64,000 nucleotides of DNA, from assembly GCA_016710765.1 (NCBI GenBank), contig JADJUJ010000006.1:186001-250000 (forward strand), given 5' to 3'. How positions within the stretch are numbered: the stretch's first letter is position 1; every line of letters begins with the position of its first letter. Below are positions 28,053-37,557 of the stretch, piece after piece. A program made the position numbers and the translations under genes. The notes beneath the pieces were generated by a model. It saw nothing but the letters and a program-made list of their open reading frames with translations, made no database searches and was not told the origin of the DNA. The DNA is from Lewinellaceae bacterium (GTDB taxonomy: Bacteria; Bacteroidota; Bacteroidia; Chitinophagales; Saprospiraceae).

Positions 28053-29497
28053 TTATTGCGCCTTCTGCATTTCTTCCAGTTTTTCTACAAGCCAAAACCA
28101 CTCAGCTACCTGCTTGTTTTCTTGCAGTTCTTGCCATAAGTTCTCTCGATTCGCTGCTGATTGACGGCCGTTTGGGGCCGAATAAGTCGGCGCATATAAT
28201 CGCAAAAAGGCGCCAAACCACTCTTTCTTTTCATTTGGAATTTTCTTCTCCCGGTAAAAGAAAATCTTTGCAGCGTCAATTCTGGAGGCAAAATATCCGA
28301 TTCCAATTCCATAGGATTTTGATCTCCAGCAGTTTGGCGGAGATCTTGTAATGCAGTTCTTCAAAATTCAAGGAAGACAAGGTGTCCAGCGCTTTGTCAA
28401 AGGCTTTGTTATAGAACCAGAAATTGGCCAGGTTGAACTGAAAGTACGTTTCCGGGTGTTCGCTCCCGAAGATGTTGTGCCGGTTTTTGTAGAAAATCCA
28501 TACCCAGTCGAAATCGCCTTGCAGCAAGCCTACTTTGACAACATTTTGGACTTCACTGGCCGTGATTTTACCATCTTCAAAGCTCGGCCGCTTTCTACCC
28601 GGCGTTTGAGGAGGTACAACAACAGCGTTTGGATTTTGGGGCTGGCGAAGTGCCGGACGCAATAGTTTATGGCAAAGGTTTCGAGGTAGTTTTGGCCATA
28701 TCATTCAGTGCATTCCAGTGGGCTTCCAGTTCTTCCAGAAAATGAAATACGATATCTGGTGCTGCACCATTATTCTGCATCATATCAATTGCAGCGCGGA
28801 ACAACTTACTTTCTGCGGAATGCAGGTAGATGGTATTGTTGGGCATGGCCACCGAAGCCCTGAGTTGCTTCAGTTCCGCTTCGTCTAAAATGGGGGTAAT
28901 CTGTTGAAGGGTATGCAGGTAAAAGGTGTAAAAGTGACGTTGGGACAGGTAGAGTGTTTCCAGGGCGCTCAGCGCCGACAAGATGTTCTGGTCGTCTTTT
29001 TTCTGGTAAATCTCATTTCTCAAAATTTGCTTGTGCCGTTCAATTTCCCAATTGAACAGGTAATCATCGTAGTCCCATGGGGTATCCTGCTTTTGCCAAT
29101 CCCGTAACTTTCCATAAAGGCGTTCGCAGATGGGGTACTCCCCCTTCTCACGGAAGAATTCGATTTCAGCCAGCAGGGCCCAGTTAGCGTGTTTGTTTTT
29201 TTGCTGGTATTCGCTCGTGAGGAATTGGCGAACGATTTTCAGGGTACTTGAAAAGAGTTTTTCCAGTTTGTTCCGAACCGGGTTTTGGCCGGGAAATACA
29301 AGCGTATAAAGCGTTTCTTTTTGTAATTCAGCGGGTCTGCGAGCATCGAGTATCTGAAAAATAAGTTCAAGCAGCCGAATGGGCTCCTGGTTTTCGTAGT
29401 TTGGATTGCAATAAGGGGACCGGAGAAAGTCAAGCAACCGGGCACGTTCAGCTTCATTGAAAAGGGAAATAGTTTCTACCAGATCAGATTTGAACAT
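28053..29497 (-). CDS. conserved helical (TPR-like) protein of unknown function, three frameshifts
   Basis: Single gene of about 480 residues. I infer this from three overlapping frames that continue each other. The N-terminal part starts MFKSDLVETISLFNEAERA and reaches LNDMAKTT near 28690. The second piece (FAINYCVRHFASPKIQTLL) then shifts near 28580 to EDGKITASEVQNVVKVGLL. A last shift near 28315 leads to SYGIGIGYFASRIDAAKIF and the end KLEEMQKAQ. The sequence is all alpha, rich in aromatic residues at regular spacing, and resembles TPR-like arrays. It is cytoplasmic (no signal) and I do not recognise a family. Its neighbours give no hint. Confidence 0.6.
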
Positions 29498-29706
29498 GAA
29501 TGCGGAGGGTATTTGGTATCAGGTCAGGTACTCGAAACCCAGCAGTAATGGCCGCTGGGAGCCCCAAATGGCCACCCTGTGAGGGTTTCTGAACGTGAAA
29601 TTAAACTTAACAATAAGATATCCGGGTAAAATCACAAAAAATTGTAACAAGTTTTGTGAAATGAATAGTGGCATATTTGTGTTGTAATAATCAAAAATGA
29701 TTTCTT

Positions 29707-30478
29707 ATGAAGCAAATGTCAAGAGTAAAGTCTGTCATTTATTTGTTTGCCGCAATTGCAGTTTTGATGCTGGCCCAATGTAGGCCTGCAACCAAATCCT
29801 GTATAACCCCCACACCCGAATACACCATACAGTCGAATGGCGTATTGGTTAACCCCGGCAATGTTTCGGGCGTAACGGGCGTCCGGATGCGGGTTGCCAA
29901 TGCAGCCACCGATTCCGTTTTGCTGGATCAAACCATCCAGGCCGACACGACGACCCTGGTGCCTTTTGTGCCCGGACCGGATGGATTGCGCATTACGCTG
30001 CAATATCTGGACAACGGGAAAGGCAAATACTGCGACCACGACGTTGTACTGCGCACCGAGGGTGGGCCGATTATGGATGTGGTGATGCTGCTGAATGGAA
30101 CGGATAGCCAGGAGTGTACCGATGGCGCAAATAAGCCGTCGCACAGTTTGCCTCAGATTCAGGCAAGACCAATCAATATACTTTATCGCTCAACAACAGT
30201 CTGCTTGCAGATGGACCTTTCTATTTCGAGTTTTGTTCGGATAAATTTATTTTAGATCCGGTAATGAACGGCGATACCCTGGAATTGCACCATTATACCT
30301 GTAGCAAAGGGCAGGGCAGTTGGGCCCTTGCAACCGATGGCTCGCAAAAAATGATTTATTCCATCAACGGGTGCCCCAAATTATACTGGAAGCGGTCATG
30401 GTTTCCGGTGGTAGCCCACAAGTCATTATTACCAATTTAAATACTGGTTGCAGCACTTTGGTAACCAGTATCCAGTAG
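29707..30478 (+). CDS. lipoprotein of unknown function, two frameshifts
   Basis: Predicted lipoprotein of about 255 residues with lipobox VLMLAQC (Cys near residue 25). The mature part is beta-rich with pairs of cysteines (CITPTPEYTIQSNGVLVNP, GKYCDHDVVL). One base is missing near 30151, and the continuing frame is SDSGKTNQYTLSLNNSLLA. A second is missing near 30370, and the frame then reads VPQIILEAVMVSGGSPQVI to the stop at 30478. A start at MSRVKS (29716) is also possible. A TTTTG and TATTTG pair about 19 bases apart near 29655-29680 is a plausible promoter. No family recognised. Confidence 0.6.
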
Positions 30479-30590
30479 AATTCATGCGGCGGAATTTGTA
30501 GTATTCGTAAGATGAAGGATGGCCCCAACCAATGCAACGCAGCTACTGCGTGGGGCCATTCCTTTGCCTTTCTGCCACCTGTCCACCAAC

Positions 30591-30723
30591 GATAAAATTC
30601 CCCTGTAGAACCACAGTAACCAAATGAAGTAATCCTTTCATGTTAAAATCTGGCGCAGAGAAAGCGCTGCGCCAGATTTTTTATTACCCTTCAATACCAC
30701 CGAATGAAAACGATCCTCTCCTC
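30591..30723 (+). repeat. 133-bp direct repeat, copy 1
   Basis: Matches 33126-33259 at all but about four positions over its length: one substitution at its start, two in the hairpin loop, and one T fewer in a T run. It carries a strong hairpin terminator (30647-30682) and the first codons of a small lipoprotein (MKTILSS from 30704). The two copies bracket an AT-rich module of about 2.4 kb. Confidence 0.9.
30647..30682 (+). terminator. terminator inside direct repeat copy 1
   Basis: AATCTGGCGCAG pairs perfectly with CTGCGCCAGATT across an 8-base loop, and TTTT follows. Confidence 0.85.
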
Positions 30724-31258
30724 CAGCAAGGTGTTCCTTGTTGCCTCATCTCTGCTTGTCCTGATTTGGATTGCAGGATGCCTCACCATCACATGTATAC
30801 AGGTGCCGACGAATCCGAAGCCAATTTGCTCGGTTACGAAGGCTGATTTTGCCAGCTGGATTAATTCAGGTGTGGAGGCCCAAGATGGAGTGGGGAAGCC
30901 TGAAATGATATTTCCAATTTCACGCGATTTAAGTTTTTGCAAGTAGTGAGAACTGAGGGTTCGGTGGTAGACTGTTCTGACTTCGGCCGGTTATGGCGCC
31001 CCGATTTTTGCGTCGACTGCTTTTCTTAATGATTCTCTACAGAGAGATAATAGTAGTTGTGGATCATCGGACCAAATTTGTGGTACTTGGTATGACAAAA
31101 AAGGTAATCTGAACGATTTCGTGATTAGTGCGATTGGGTAGGAAAAGGAATTTGAAATTAGATTAAAAAAGAATGAAAACTCCATAAAACAATGTACATC
31201 TGTCAAGTGCGGCTATGCGCCCTCACATGCAGCCATACTGACCGATGGTGACAATTAA
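30704..31258 (+). pseudogene. broken small lipoprotein gene
   Basis: The first frame gives a lipoprotein signal (MKTILSSSKVFLVASSLLVL, lipobox IAGC) and ends at 30946. The next frames continue as protein: NDISNFTRFKFLQVVRTEG, then YGAPIFASTAFLNDSLQRD with CGSSDQICGTWYDKKG to a stop near 31141. A last piece (EFEIRLKKNENSIKQCTSV, then ILTDGDN) ends at 31258. At least three disruptions lie in 550 bases. The pieces together would be a lipoprotein of about 180 residues of no recognised family. Either it is decayed or the local sequence quality is poor. Confidence 0.5.
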
Positions 31259-31283
31259 ACTTTAACCTTTCAAATAAACAAAA

Positions 31284-33052
31284 ATGAGTAAGATTAATCA
31301 AAACTGGATTTTCGGCGATAAATCGGGTTTGAACTTTGCAGACCCCAATAACCCTATACCAATTTCTTCTTTACTTGAAGTTGATACTAGTGATCCTAAT
31401 CAAAATCCATGGCATAATGAAGGATGCGCCTCAATATCCGACAGTAATGGAAATCTACTTTTTTATACAAATGGTATAAATGTTTGGAAGGTAATTTCAG
31501 GCATCCATTCGTTATTATTGGATTCAAGTAGTTCTCCTGTAATACTTAAAGGTCATAGTTCCTCAACTCAGTCGGCTATTCTTGTTCCAGACCCCAGCAA
31601 ATAGTTCAAAGTATTACATCTTTACGGCGCACGCAATCCCTCCTGCAGGTAGCGCTAACAATATACATATAAGTGCGTACCTGTTAGACGTATCTACTTG
31701 GGATTGCCCAGAAATAAATATCTATGGCAGTTTTTTGCCGAGTGGTTATCATACTGAAAAAAGTGACTGCAATACAACGTCCAGATTGCAGTGGCTTTTA
31801 TATAATTACTGTCGTATTGAAAGGACTGGCTCGAATCAACAATACGGATTCTATTTTCGAGTTTGGTTAGTTGATTCAACAGGGTTCACGATCCAGTTGA
31901 TACATATATGTCGCAGCAAGGCGGTCCAAATCTTCCAAACCAAGGAAGAGGCGGGTACTTGAAGGTAGTCCTAATGGCAAATTGCTTGCAAACGCAAACG
32001 GCAATCATGTAGTTGTCTATGCCTTTGACAATTCAACTGGGACAATTGATATTACGGGAAGGAGGATGACAGTTCCTCATACAATCGCTGAAGATGATGA
32101 TAAAACACCAGATGGAGTGTATGGCCTTGAGTTTTCTCCAAACAATTTAAACCTATACTACGGTAATCTTAAAACCAATTTGGGGCGTATTTACCACGTT
32201 GATTTAACTCAGACAGCATCAACTTTAGCTCGAAATCAAGTAGAAGGCTCAACAGATGACATCCTTAATGAAACAGACCACCCTGACGGGGCTGAAACCT
32301 ATGCAATAGGTGCATTACAACTTGCTGTAAATGGGAAAATTTATTTTGCAAAGGATTATGAAAGCCAATTAGGGGCTATTGAAAATCCTGATTTAGGAAT
32401 GGGTTGTACCGTGAATCATTACGCCTTACCTACAGCTTTGAATGTAAATAATGCATATAATCTATGTCGGCTAGGATTACCCAATATGTTACCAAATCCT
32501 TGTAAAGAAGCACCTTGCGATTGCGGATGCGCAGGTTGCAATGAAAATGCGGAAGAACAAAACGAAGAAGCTATCGAGAGAGCCAAAACAAAGTACAATG
32601 TAGTAAAATCAAAAAATAGTTGTGGCGGCCCATTCGCAGAAAACTGTGAAAAGAATGCAATCAGCGGTAAAATCAATTTGGAGCCATGTTTCTACTTTCA
32701 TTGGGGCGACGGTTCAAACGACCAAATCGAAGAGCATGACACGGAAGTATTCTATATCACTGTTTGCAATGATTTCAATGATATACAATACAATGGGTTG
32801 AGAATAACAAAAATTACGCTGATACCAGATCACCCCATTGATAAAATCCAGATAGTACCGGATAGGTTCATCAACCTTGACTGCCTTGAACCTTGCTCGT
32901 GCCAGACAAGGGAGTTTGCCATGATAACAAGAGCAGATGACACTGCTGGCACCTATAAAATGGAAGTGGAATATTGCTTTGAAAGCGTGGAAATCACATC
33001 GAAGCCGAAAGAAGGGAAAGTTGAATTTGGATTTGAAATCACGGAAGATTAG
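31284..33052 (+). pseudogene. NWIFG-type beta-propeller-like protein, several frameshifts
   Basis: The start MSKINQNWIFGDKSGLNF and the block GCASISDSNGNLLFYTNGINV match a Bacteroidota family that usually forms the N-terminal propeller of T9SS cargo (NWYFG...GLxF followed by DxxGxLLFYTDG). Here there is no signal peptide. Breaks are visible at the C run 31592-31595 (one extra C), the A run near 31756 (one extra A), around 31865, and near 31955. The frame from 31982 is then open for 356 residues. That last part finishes the propeller (YGLEFSPNNLNLYYGNLK, ALQLAVNGKIYFAKDYES) and ends with a cysteine-rich segment (PCDCGCAGC) and a beta domain, not a sorting domain. Base composition is clearly more AT-rich than the neighbours. 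Confidence 0.6.
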
Positions 33053-33125
33053 AAATATGTATGTCACCAACTCTGCATGGCTGCCAACTGCTCGCTAAAC
33101 GCGGCGGTATGGCAGTCACGCTCAC

Positions 33126-33259
33126 GATATAATTCCCCTGTAGAACCACAGTAACCAAATGAAGTAATCCTTTCATGTTAAAATCTGGCGCAGAGAAAGT
33201 ACTGCGCCAGATTTTTTTATTACCCTTCAATACCACCGAATGAAAACGATCCTCTCCTC
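33126..33259 (+). repeat. 133-bp direct repeat, copy 2
   Basis: Second copy of 30591-30723, same orientation, about 2.5 kb away. It repeats the lipoprotein start codons, but here the reading frame ends after about 15 codons, so it carries only an abortive gene start. Confidence 0.9.
33182..33218 (+). terminator. terminator inside direct repeat copy 2
   Basis: Same 12-bp perfect stem (AATCTGGCGCAG and CTGCGCCAGATT) with a slightly different loop (AGAAAGTA) and a longer T run. Confidence 0.85.
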
Positions 33260-33306
33260 TCTCTCTTCAACCTTTTTCTCTCCCCCCTAGAACCAAGACA
33301 TTTTCC

Positions 33307-33314
33307 TACCTTTG
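33307..33314 (+). promoter_or_regulatory. -7 promoter element for ald
   Basis: TACCTTTG, exact TAnnTTTG match, 44 bases upstream of the ald ATG. No clear -33 TTTG. Confidence 0.5.
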
Positions 33315-33357
33315 CACCCTGAAATAAATGTCTAACCAATTAAAGTCTCTGAACGCA

Positions 33358-34471
33358 TGATTATTGGCGTACCAACAGAGGTCAAGAGCAATGAAACCCG
33401 GGTGGCCCTAACACCCGGCGGCGCTCTGGAACTCACCAAACGCGGACACACCGTTTACATTCAAAGCAATGCCGGATCTGGCAGTGGTTTCGAAAATCCG
33501 AAGAGTACCTGAGTGCCGGCGCTCAAATCCTTCAAACTGCCGACGAGGTTTGGGCCAAGTCCGACATGATTATGAAAGTGAAGGAGCCAATTGCCGAAGA
33601 ATATGGTCGGTGCCGCAAAGATCAACTTGTATTCACTTATTTCCACTTCGCGTCCAGCGAACCCCTGACACACGCCATGATCAAAAGTGGCGCTGTTTGT
33701 CTGGCCTATGAAACGGTGGAAACCAAAGATCGCCAGCTACCCCTGCTCATCCCCATGTCGGAAGTAGCAGGACGCATGGCCATCCAGGAAGGCGCCAAAT
33801 ACCTGGAAAAACCCGCCAAAGGTCGCGGTGTTTTGCTGGGCGGCGTTCCGGGTGTTTCTCCGGGTAAAGTACTGGTGATTGGGGGCGGTATCGTGGGTAC
33901 ACAGGCTGCCCGCATGGCTGCCGGACTCGGCGCCCAGGTTACCCTGATGGATGTTAACCTGACCCGTTTGCGTTACCTCAACGATGTGATGCCGGCCAAT
34001 GTGGTCACCATGTTTTCCAACGAGTACAACATTCGCCAATTGGTGCAAACGCACGACTTGATTGTGGGTGCTGTACTGCTGCCCGGCGCCAAGGCGCCCA
34101 ACCTGATCACCCGCGATATGTTGAAGCTCATGCGCCCGGGTACTGTCATCGTCGACGTAGCCGTTGACCAGGGCGGTTGCGTGGAAACGACCAAGCCTAC
34201 CACGCACGACGATCCGATTTTCATCATTGACGATGTGGTGCACTATTGCGTGGCCAACATGCCGGGAGCTGTTCCGTTCACTTCAACGGTTGCTTTGACC
34301 AACGCCACCCTGCCTTATGCCATTCAATTGGCCAACAAAGGTTGGAAGCAGGCTTGTTCCGACAACCTTGAACTCAAACTCGGTTTGAATGTTGTGCAAG
34401 GTAAGGTAGTATACAAAGGTGTTGCTGATGCCTTTAACCTCCCGATGCACAGCGTAGAAGAAGTTTTATAA
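33358..34471 (+). CDS. ald: alanine dehydrogenase, one frameshift near the N-terminus
   Basis: NAD-dependent interconversion of L-alanine with pyruvate and ammonia. About 371 residues, normal length. The start MIIGVPTEVKSNETRVALT contains the substrate-binding Arg. About 130 bases in, one base is missing near 33490-33500 (GGTTTCGAAAATCC), where SGSGF should run into SEEYLSAGAQI. The rest is in one open frame: MIMKVKEPIAEEY, YFHFASSEPLT, the NAD motif VIGGGIVGTQAARMA, DVAVDQGGCVETTKPTTHD and the end KGVADAFNLPMHSVEEVL. The break sits in a conserved stretch, so an assembly indel is the likely cause. Confidence 0.93.
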
Positions 34472-34492
34472 ACATCTCCATCTTAAACCTTT

Positions 34493-34529
34493 AACGCGTC
34501 TGTGCTGTATTGCATGGACGCGTTTTTTT
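34493..34529 (+). terminator. terminator after ald
   Basis: AACGCGTC pairs with GACGCGTT around a 16-base loop, followed by a run of T. It overlaps the possible upstream start of the next ORF, which argues for the later start at 34538. Confidence 0.8.
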
Positions 34530-34537
34530 ATGACCTT

Positions 34538-35434
34538 ATGAAGATTAAAAAATTATTGGTACTGTTCCTCAAGGTAGGACTGCTACTGCTACTTTCACTG
34601 CTGCGCCTGGATGAGATCACCCTGTCGCTGGATTTCCTGAGTTCAAAATACAGGATACCTGCGGCTTACTACATCGGGCAAATTGAAAGCATCGCTATCT
34701 TTTTGCTCTTGCTCGATTTTATGCAGTTTTCGGTGGTATGGTTCTACCGCCGGAGGAATAAACTCCGTGGCAACGATAATTTCATCGTCGGCATTAGCAA
34801 TATTTACCTCTTGCTGGTCGTCGTTGGCATCATCGTGGGGCTTCTGTCGCTGTTTCAAATCAATGCCCGCGAACTCTTTACCTCGCTCTCCATCATTTTT
34901 GCCGGTTTGGCCATTCTAACCAAAGATTATATTTCCAATATGATCAGCGGGATGATCATAGCCTTTTCCGGAGAGTACAGCATTGGCGATAACGTCCGCA
35001 TAGGGAACAACAAGGGGAGGATTACCGATATTACCCTTCAGAACATCCATCTGCAGAACGACGATGATGACATGATTTTTATCCCCAACAGCATGGTCAT
35101 CACCCATGAGGTGGTCAACTACACCAAGCGGGAGATCAAGCGTACCAGCATCGATTTTGAAATAGACCTGAAATACATCACCACCATTGAACAACTGGAA
35201 GATGCCATCATTGAATCCTTGCTGCCGTTTAAGGACCTGATAAAGGAAGACAGTTATTACCTTCGGGTAGCAGAGGTGCGGAAAGACAACCTGTCCCTCA
35301 AATTTCAATACATCCTTAAGGAGCCCAACAAAGAACTTGAACGTACCATACGCCGTCGCGCAGTCAGAAGACTGGTAGAAATCATCAGCGACCGGGACAA
35401 AGCGGTGCACCAAATCAATAACCTGCCGGAATGA
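34538..35434 (+). CDS. MscS-family mechanosensitive channel protein
   Basis: Small mechanosensitive channel homologue in the inner membrane, 298 residues from the ATG at 34538 (MKIKKLLVLFLK). The in-frame start at 34502 would lie inside the ald terminator. Three or four membrane helices are followed by the pore helix ELFTSLSIIFAGLAILTKDY, the beta domain (YSIGDNVRIGNNKGRITDI, then DMIFIPNSMVITHEVVNYT) and the alpha/beta C-terminal domain. The frame is intact. Its stop overlaps the next start (ATGA), so it is translationally coupled to the YyaL-type gene. A joint physiological role is not obvious. Confidence 0.9.
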   Translation: MKIKKLLVLFLKVGLLLLLSLLRLDEITLSLDFLSSKYRIPAAYYIGQIESIAIFLLLLDFMQFSVVWFYRRRNKLRGNDNFIVGISNIYLLLVVVGIIVGLLSLFQINARELFTSLSIIFAGLAILTKDYISNMISGMIIAFSGEYSIGDNVRIGNNKGRITDITLQNIHLQNDDDDMIFIPNSMVITHEVVNYTKREIKRTSIDFEIDLKYITTIEQLEDAIIESLLPFKDLIKEDSYYLRVAEVRKDNLSLKFQYILKEPNKELERTIRRRAVRRLVEIISDRDKAVHQINNLPE

Positions 35435-37524
35435 ATCAACTGCAATACGAAACCTCGCCCTATTTACTCCAACATGCCCACAACCCTGTAAACTGGCATG
35501 CATGGAAACCTGAAGTGCTGGCAAAAGCCAAAAGGGAAAACAAACCCATCCTGGTGAGCATCGGGTATGCCACCTGCCACTGGTGCCATGTCATGGAACG
35601 CGAGTCGTTCGAGAACCCGGATATTGCGGCAGTCATGAACGAGCATTTCATCAACATTAAGGTCGACCGCGAAGAGCGCCCCGATGTTGATGCTATATAT
35701 ATGGAAGCTTGCCAAATCCTGACTGGCTCGGGCGGTTGGCCCCTCAACTGTTTTCTTACGCCCGATGCCAAACCGTTTTACGCAGGCACATACTATCCTC
35801 CCCGGCCGGCCTTCAACCGGCCTTCCTGGCTGCAATTGCTCCAACACATGGCCAATATTTGGGAAAATGAGCGGGAAAAAGCCATTGAGCAAGCGCAGCG
35901 CCTGACAGGAAACATCCAGCACAACGACAATGCCTTGCTCGACAACAGTGGGCTGCACCCCGCACAACAGGAAGCCGGAAGTTTCCCCGCGGCAGCGTTC
36001 CGCATTTTTGAAAACATGGAACAGCGATTTGATCTGGAGGATGGAGGCTTTGGCGGTGCACCCAAGTTCCCATCAACCATGGCCATTGGCTACCTCCTGC
36101 AATACCACCAGCATACCGGAACGCCAACAGCACTGGAGCATGCCTTGTTTTCCCTGGATCGTATGTGTAAAGGCGGTATATACGACCAGTTGGGCGGTGG
36201 GTTTGCGCGTTACGCCACCGATAAAGCCTGGCTGGTGCCACATTTTGAAAAAATGCTGTACGACAATGCGCTGCTGGTACAACAGTTGTCGGATGCACTG
36301 CGCTTGCTACAGTCCGACGCTAGCTTGTCGCAGCAACACCCGGAGCGCATTCGCTTGTACCGCGAAACCATTGCCGACACCCTGGGGTTCATCGAAAGGG
36401 AAATGACCCATCCTTCGGGTGTTTTTTATGCAGCGCTCGACGCCGATTCGGAAGGGGTAGAGGGCCGGTTTTATGTTTGGGATCGGGAGGAGATTGCCAA
36501 CCTATTGGGCGATGATACCGACTTGTTTTGCGATTTTTACGGTGTTAGCGCTGCTGGGAATTGGGAACACCACAATATTCTGTGGCAGGCGCAGGGGCCG
36601 GAAGCATTTGCCGCTGATCGGGGGTTGGACCTGGCACCCTTACTGGAACAACTGAAGCGCAACCGGGAAGCCCTGTTCGCTACCAGGGCAAAACGCATTC
36701 GGCCCATTCGCGACGAAAAGGTGATACTGGCCTGGAATGCTTTGCAAATCTCGGCCTATGCAGCGGCCTATACCGTTGTGCAGGACGAGGGGTACCGTGC
36801 AGCGGCTGTGCGTGCGGCTGATTTTATCCTGGAAAACTTTCGCCGTGATGATTTGGGGCAGGGCCGACTGGGGCATACCTGGAAAGATGGCGTGTTGCAA
36901 TACGATGCATTCCTCGATGATTATGCGTTTTTGATTGCAGCATTGATAGATTTGTACCAAATCACCTTTAATAAGGCTTATTTAACACTGGCTGGAAAAT
37001 ATACCGAGTACATTTTAAGTTATTTTGAAGACAGTGCTTCTGAACTGTTTTTTTATACCAGCACCAGCCAGGAAGACATTATCCTGCGAAAAAAGGATTT
37101 GTATGACAATGCAACACCTTCGGGCAACAGCACAATGGTACACAACCTGCAGCGGCTGTCGGTATTGTTGTACCGTCCGGAATGGCGGGAAAAAGCAGTC
37201 AGGATGCTGCAGCGCATCATGCCATCGCTGCAACAGTATCCTTTAAGTTTTGAACGCTGGGCGAGTGCGATTTTGAACGAAGGCTGGCCCTTATACGAAA
37301 TTGGCGTAGTGGGACCAGGAGCACTGGAAAAAGCAATTGCGCTGCAAACACTTTACCTGCCCAATAAGGTGGTGGCAGCCTCAGAAACGGAAACCGACAC
37401 CATACCTTTGTTGGCGGGGAAGGCATGTGGTGAAAATGCATTAATTTACTTGTGTCAGGATTTTGCCTGGCAACGTCCGGTTGAGAACATGGTAGAGTTC
37501 CGTGCCATGCTTGAAAACCAATAA
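35431..37524 (+). CDS. thioredoxin-domain protein of the YyaL/DUF255 (SSP411) family
   Basis: 697 residues, typical length. An N-terminal thioredoxin-like domain contains the hallmark YATCHWCHVMERESF (Cys49 and Cys52). The characteristic EERPDVDAIYMEACQ, GSGGWPLNCFLTPDAKPFY and YYPPRP follow. The rest is an (alpha/alpha)6 glycosidase-like toroid (FLEDGGFGGAP-like segment near residue 205, VPHFEKMLYDNALL, DADSEGVEGRFYVW). The family is conserved from bacteria to humans (SPATA20) and its chemistry is still unsettled. A redox or sugar-binding role is only suggested by fold. Start and stop are coupled to the upstream mscS-type gene by a 4-base overlap. Confidence 0.92.
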   Translation: MNQLQYETSPYLLQHAHNPVNWHAWKPEVLAKAKRENKPILVSIGYATCHWCHVMERESFENPDIAAVMNEHFINIKVDREERPDVDAIYMEACQILTGSGGWPLNCFLTPDAKPFYAGTYYPPRPAFNRPSWLQLLQHMANIWENEREKAIEQAQRLTGNIQHNDNALLDNSGLHPAQQEAGSFPAAAFRIFENMEQRFDLEDGGFGGAPKFPSTMAIGYLLQYHQHTGTPTALEHALFSLDRMCKGGIYDQLGGGFARYATDKAWLVPHFEKMLYDNALLVQQLSDALRLLQSDASLSQQHPERIRLYRETIADTLGFIEREMTHPSGVFYAALDADSEGVEGRFYVWDREEIANLLGDDTDLFCDFYGVSAAGNWEHHNILWQAQGPEAFAADRGLDLAPLLEQLKRNREALFATRAKRIRPIRDEKVILAWNALQISAYAAAYTVVQDEGYRAAAVRAADFILENFRRDDLGQGRLGHTWKDGVLQYDAFLDDYAFLIAALIDLYQITFNKAYLTLAGKYTEYILSYFEDSASELFFYTSTSQEDIILRKKDLYDNATPSGNSTMVHNLQRLSVLLYRPEWREKAVRMLQRIMPSLQQYPLSFERWASAILNEGWPLYEIGVVGPGALEKAIALQTLYLPNKVVAASETETDTIPLLAGKACGENALIYLCQDFAWQRPVENMVEFRAMLENQ

Positions 37525-37557
37525 AATTGTACCTTTCGACGGCTATTGTTTTAACCT

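Noticed and set aside
30521..30560. Hairpin GGCCCCA to TGGGGCC after the lipoprotein gene as a terminator
   Set aside because: The stem is good but no T run follows. The terminator in the repeat at 30647 is much better. I left it unlisted.
34502..34537. Upstream start (MLYCMDAFFYDL) for the MscS gene
   Set aside because: It lies within the terminator hairpin of ald. The ATG at 34538 gives the normal N-terminal membrane segment.
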